A DNA stretch of 64,000 nucleotides from Mactra quadrangularis (Eukaryota > Mollusca > Bivalvia > Venerida > Mactridae): positions 26,139,329-26,203,328 of the forward strand of contig CM046311.1 of NCBI GenBank assembly GCA_025267735.1. The letters run 5' to 3'. The position numbers were made by a program, and so were the translations under genes. A model generated the notes under the pieces. It ran no database searches. It saw nothing but the letters and a program-made list of their open reading frames with translations, and was not told the origin of the DNA. Shown here in pieces: positions 60,240 to 64,000 of the stretch (the stretch's first letter is position 1; each line of letters starts with the position of its first letter).

Positions 60240-60487
60240 CTTTATTCTAAGAAAAAAATCAAGTCCCCAACTGACTCCCAAATTCTACAGGAAGACCTTA
60301 TGGCTCTGGATGAGTAGGAGTAGAAGTGGAAAATGTCATTTAATCCCACAAAGTGTGTGGTGCTGTGTATCACCAGGAAGAAAAACCCCATTAGAACAAG
60401 CTACCATATCCACGGTCATGAGTTAGTCAATGTTAAGTCTGGGAAGTACCTTGGCGTAACAATTTCCAGTGACCTGCAATGGGAACC
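60240..60487 (+). pseudogene. Non-LTR retrotransposon RT fragment (left part)
   Basis: Frames encode a piece of a Jockey/CR1-type reverse transcriptase: LQEDLMALDE, then KMSFNPTKCVVLCITRKKNP and GKYLGVTISSDLQWEP. This is the segment following the RT catalytic motifs (W.M.FNP.KC..L.. and YLGV.I..DL.W). A stop interrupts it between the two parts. The frame is broken at about 60487 by a Penelope-like insertion and resumes at 61545. Confidence 0.8.
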
Positions 60488-61544
60488 AAAATGGCCATGT
60501 GTTTTGCTTCACTTTTCATGGGCAAGCTTGAAAAAGAATTCATAGATTCCTGCGATGTAAAACCATTAATCTGGTTACGCTTTTAGACGATATTTTTCTG
60601 ATATGGGATGATTCCGAAGAGACTTTATTACATTTCATTGAAAAAATCAACTATAAAATTCACTTAAGCTATTCCCAAGATAAGGCTACTTTTTTGGATG
60701 TTAACAATGTGAAACATATATTGATGGTACCCTTGATACTTCCGTCCATGAAAACAATACTAACAGTCATGAGTATATAGAATTCTCTTCATGTCATCCA
60801 ATCTCATGTAAGAAAAGTATCCCATACAGTCAAGCTAAACGCTATAGGCGTATTACATCTGATGATAATGTTTTTCAAAAAGAAATGTTTAAAATAGGTG
60901 AATATTTTTCTGAACGTAATAATCCCATACATGTTATAAATGAAGCATTAAAAAAGGCTTCCACACTCACTATGCAAGATTCTCTGATATCAACTTATCA
61001 AGCAAAATAAAAATACAGATAAAATAATTCCTTTTGTACAAAATACCACAAAATATCCAAGATATTTTAGTTCACTCAAAATTGAACAATATCCCTAAAC
61101 CTGGTAGAGTACTTAAATGCAATAGACGTCGTTGTACACATTGTATGAAAATTAACGAATCTGATTCATTTATTAGTTCTAGCAATTCATCTAGCTATAA
61201 CTAAACAGTATGTTGGCCAAACCACTCAACGATGTTCGCAAAGAATGAATAGACACAAGTTTGATATAATGCACTATCCGGACACTATCACTTCTGTCTC
61301 TGAACATTTTAATTCCCAAGGTCATACTATCCAGGATTTCAATTGATAAGGTAAAAAATTATTGGAACAGGCTATTAAAAGAGACTTCCTGGATACATCG
61401 TTCGAGCACTTTATTCCCATTAGGGATGAATTCCAAAATCTTATTTTAAAGCTGTCCCCCCGTAATTAAATTTTGCATTTTAAATTTAAATGATTTTCAT
61501 AAACAGTTTAATTGATGTTTTTTATTATCTTTATTTGCATTTTT
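60488..61544 (+). mobile_element. 5'-truncated Penelope-like element nested in the LINE
   Basis: Frames in order encode ASLFMGKLEKEFIDS, FLDDIFLIWDDSEETLLHF, CHPISCKKSIPYSQAKRYRR (Penelope-type RT core and thumb), then CNRRRCTHC and QYVGQTTQRCSQRMNRHKF (linker cysteines and GIY-YIG-type endonuclease). Several frameshifts and stops disable it. The flanks AGTGACCTGCAATGGGAACC (60468-60487) and AGTGACCTATCATGGAAACC (61545-61564) look like a diverged target duplication. Confidence 0.8.
60500..61470 (+). pseudogene. Penelope-like RT/GIY-YIG remnant
   Basis: RT begins at the motif before the catalytic YADD-equivalent, here LDDI, so the fingers domain is missing. The sequence HPISCKKSIPYSQAKRYRRI is typical of the region after the RT palm in Penelope-like proteins. 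The GIY-YIG endonuclease is recognisable by YVGQT followed by the Arg-containing helix and an HF..QGH segment. At least three frame changes (around 60716, 61010 and 61205) and in-frame stops occur. Confidence 0.78.
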
Positions 61545-62272
61545 AGTGACCTATCATGGAAACCTCGCATATATATGCAAACAACTGGCTAGCCTTCCTA
61601 AGACGTAACTTGTCCAGCTGTCCTCGAGATATCAAGCTACAGTGCTACAAGACACAAGTCAGACCTATCCTTGACTATGCTGCGGCGGCCTGGGACCCTA
61701 ACTCGCAGACTTGCATTAACCAACTAGAAGCTGTGCAACGGAGATAAGCACGTTTTATCACTGGCAATTACAGGAAAACTAGTAGCAACAGCCAGATGAT
61801 CACAACCCTTGGATTACCAACCCTTGAACTCCGTCGTCAGCATGCAAAGCTGATGTTGATACACCACATAACTCATGGTCTTGTAGATATACCAGCCACC
61901 CAACATCTACTAGCCTGCAACTTCTACACGTGGAACTGGTATTGAAGAGATTGATGATACAGTTGTCCGCTACTGGATCCCATACTGCAGGACAGACATT
62001 TACCGCCACTCCTTTTTCATCTCTGATGCACGACTCTGGAACCAGCTACCTAAGCACTTGACAATTCTCTGTCCCTAGAGTCATTCAAGGAAGGTCTGGC
62101 TGGCCTTACATTTAAACACTGAAGGGCTGCATAAAAAACTGTGTACATATATTTATAAGTTTTAACAGTTATTTTTAAATTGCGCTCTCACGATCACCTT
62201 GTAAATAGCTAATGTACGAGTATACACCAGAGAGAGTTTAGTACATTCACCTGGAAGAAGAAGAAGATTGTA
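61545..62272 (+). pseudogene. Non-LTR retrotransposon RT fragment (right part) and 3' tail
   Basis: Continues the LINE interrupted at 60487: SDLSWKPRIY, NWLAFLRRNLSSCPRDIKLQ, CYKTQVRPILDYAAAAWDPN and LEAVQRR, then, after a stop at 61747, ARFITGNYRKTSS and TLGLPTLELRRQHAKLMLI. Further on SFFISDARLWNQLPKHL is recognisable. The copy ends in (GAA)n at 62260-62272, a 3' tail. Stops and frame changes show it is dead. Confidence 0.8.
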
Positions 62273-62462
62273 TGTTATAGCTTGTAATTACCCACTTAGT
62301 CTATGACCTTTATGGCTTAATTATTACTACACACCCAACAACACGCCGTGGATAAATCGACAATAAACATTGAGAGAGAAAAAAACATTTTCTAAATAAT
62401 CTTGTTTATAATGATAGTTTATAAAAGGAGGCAAATGATTTCAGATACATGTACATGTATAT

Positions 62463-62870
62463 CACTTGGAACCAATCTCCTTAAACATAGATCCTGTAGA
62501 GCGTTGTCGTACTGGATCTCTACTTAGTCAATGCAAGGTCACGTCGAGATGACCTTTGTGTCGACCAATGAATGTTTAGCTTTCATCTAGACGAAAACAC
62601 TATTAATCACATTTTGATTTCGTAATTTCTATCTTTAGACCAAGGTTTGCATGCTAATCTAACAGTGGTATTATTCACAGTATGCGATTGGGTGGCTCAT
62701 TTCAAAATGCGTGACGTAGTCGATGTAAACAAGTTACGTATCATAACAATTTCGTCATGAATATTATGAAGATAAAAGGTCACCTGACCGTGACATTCGT
62801 TTGAAAAAGGCCAGATCTAAATTAGCGAGTATGCGAGCGGTAAAATTTTAGATTGGGTTTTAATCAGATT
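62463..62870. repeat. Tandem duplication, unit 1
   Basis: About 408 bases, GC-richer than the surroundings. Shares with unit 2 the segments CTTTCATCTAGACGAAAACA, GATGTAAACAAGTTACGTAT, TTTCGTCATGAATATTATGA and GGCCAGATCTAAATTAGCGA. It contains short palindromic TACGT/GTGACGT sites. No open frame or domain recognised. Confidence 0.9.
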
Positions 62871-63290
62871 GACTTGGAACCAGCATCTCCTTACAATCTC
62901 CGTAAACAGATATCCTGTATAGAGCGTTGTCGTACAGGATCTCTACTTTCTCCGTGGAAGGTCACGTCGAGATGAACTTTGTTTCGACCAATCAATGCGT
63001 AGCTTTCATCTAGACGAAAACACTATTAATCACATTTGATTTCGTAATTTCTATTTTAGACCAAGTTTTGCATGCTAATTTAACAGCTGTATTATTCACA
63101 GTCTGCGATTTGGCGGCTCGTTTCAAATTGCGTGACGTAGACGATGTAAACAAGTTACGTATCATAACAATTTCGTCATGAATATTATGATGAGAAAAAG
63201 TCGCCTAAACGTGACCTTCGTTTGAAAAAGGCCAGATCTAAATTAGCGAGTATGCGAGCGGAAAATTTTAGATCGAGTTTTAATCAGATT
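62871..63290. repeat. Tandem duplication, unit 2
   Basis: Second copy, about 420 bases, roughly 90 percent identical by eye to 62463-62870, with small insertions near its start (ATCTCCTTACAATCTCCG). Confidence 0.9.
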
Positions 63291-63367
63291 GCATCTCCTT
63301 ACCGACTGTTTCAAACGTTCATTCTTAACTTAGTAAATGCCAGTTTATCTCAGAATGACTAATGTCA

Positions 63368-63513
63368 TGCCTTTTTTTTTGTAGCTATTTTTATTTACAT
63401 CTAGGATACAACAGTTAACAAACAGTTTATAACTTATTGACAAGAAACATATACAGAATGTATTTGTTAACTGTTGTATCCTAGATGTAAATAAAAATAA
63501 TTACAAAAAGGCA
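63368..63513. mobile_element. Small foldback element
   Basis: Arms of about 50 bases (63368-63422 and 63463-63513), including ATTTTTATTTACATCTAGGA and TACAACAGTTAACAAA in perfect inverted match, separated by a 40-base loop. No coding capacity. Could be a tiny MITE or a hairpin-forming transcript. Confidence 0.7.
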
Positions 63514-64000
63514 ATACAATAATTGAATGAATTATAAAATCATATTATATTATAAATTAAACTTACATTAGTATAGAGAAAAAAGAAATATCAATGAGTC
63601 TAATTTCGAATATTCTAAAATGGTTCTTTGAACTCCTTCAAGCCGGCTTTATGCCACGGAGTTTTGACGCACACACAAGTAGTTATAATACGTTTATTTT
63701 GGATACCTTTTCAAACTTTACTAGCAATAATATTCTTAGAGCATTTAATGGCTTTACCAACTATATTTATTGATTCTGTACTTAATGCATTTATACAAAA
63801 TAATCAGTATAGTTTCCTGTATAACTTACTTGACTGTTTAAACAAATTCATGTTGATGCCCGTTCACCAACTTTACCGCTAATAACACAGTACACCTTTT
63901 TCACAAAAAAATCTTACGAAAAAACTATCGTAAGCCAAAATCATAATTTTGCAGTTCAAAGTCATGAGGATACATAAATGTAATAAACAAAATTGTGATA
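63514..64000. other. Window end, nothing recognised
   Basis: AT-rich; the 84-codon plus-strand frame at 63628-63882 has no recognised similarity and no splice support. Confidence 0.4.

Overview
The window is AT-rich, non-coding-dominated animal nuclear DNA. Spliced exons with GT/AG borders, tRNA-derived SINEs, several non-LTR and Penelope-like remnants, a DIRS-type tyrosine-recombinase retrotransposon, many TA-target TIR elements and long minisatellites suggest a lophotrochozoan, most likely a bivalve mollusc. This rests on repeat style and family recollection, not on a diagnostic host gene. No prokaryotic operons, CRISPR arrays or rRNA genes were seen.

Host coding signal is sparse and sits at the left end. 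On the minus strand, exons at 5434-5099 and 2828-2745 both end in the EVI5/EVI5-like N-terminal motif (LELLAKLEEANR and LELIAKLEQANR). They look like duplicated exons of an EVI5-type Rab-GAP gene that continues left of the window. A short plus-strand terminal exon (114-178) belongs to another, unrecognised gene. The other 58 kb is intron or intergenic DNA filled with repeats.

Layout: 0.4-2.7 kb, 37/40-bp satellite interrupted by a TIR element; 2.7-5.4 kb, EVI5-like exons and a Tc1-type MITE; 7.9-9.0 kb, internally deleted mariner; 9.7-12.0 kb, Tc1/mariner-like (IS630-type, DD81E) element with a spliced, once-frameshifted transposase and a tRNA-like sequence inside each end; 12-17.7 kb, MITEs, SINE/LINE tails and a long palindrome; 17.9-23.2 kb, apparently complete DIRS retrotransposon; 26.9 kb SINE; 27.8-30.5 kb, 2.7-kb foldback element; 31.9-33.4 kb, 3' end of an L2/CR1-like retrotransposon ending in a (TA)n tract; 33.8-36.0 kb, non-autonomous hAT; 37.2-41.2 kb, 63-bp satellite; 41.6 and 44.2 kb, two SINE copies around a 66-bp array; 46.6-48.2 kb, 33-bp and 40-bp arrays; 50.3-51.0 kb, small TIR element also carrying two inward-facing tRNA-like sequences; 60.2-62.3 kb, Penelope-like fragment nested in a non-LTR fragment; 62.5-63.3 kb, tandem duplication.

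The two points most worth following up are: (a) two TA-flanked TIR elements with different TIRs that share one plan, paired inward-facing Pol III-type tRNA-like sequences each followed by an oligo-T run; and (b) the DIRS element, whose gag and pol frames are joined by an in-phase X XXY YYZ heptamer (C CCA AAC) immediately before the gag stop, while pol has no ATG until after its RT catalytic motif.
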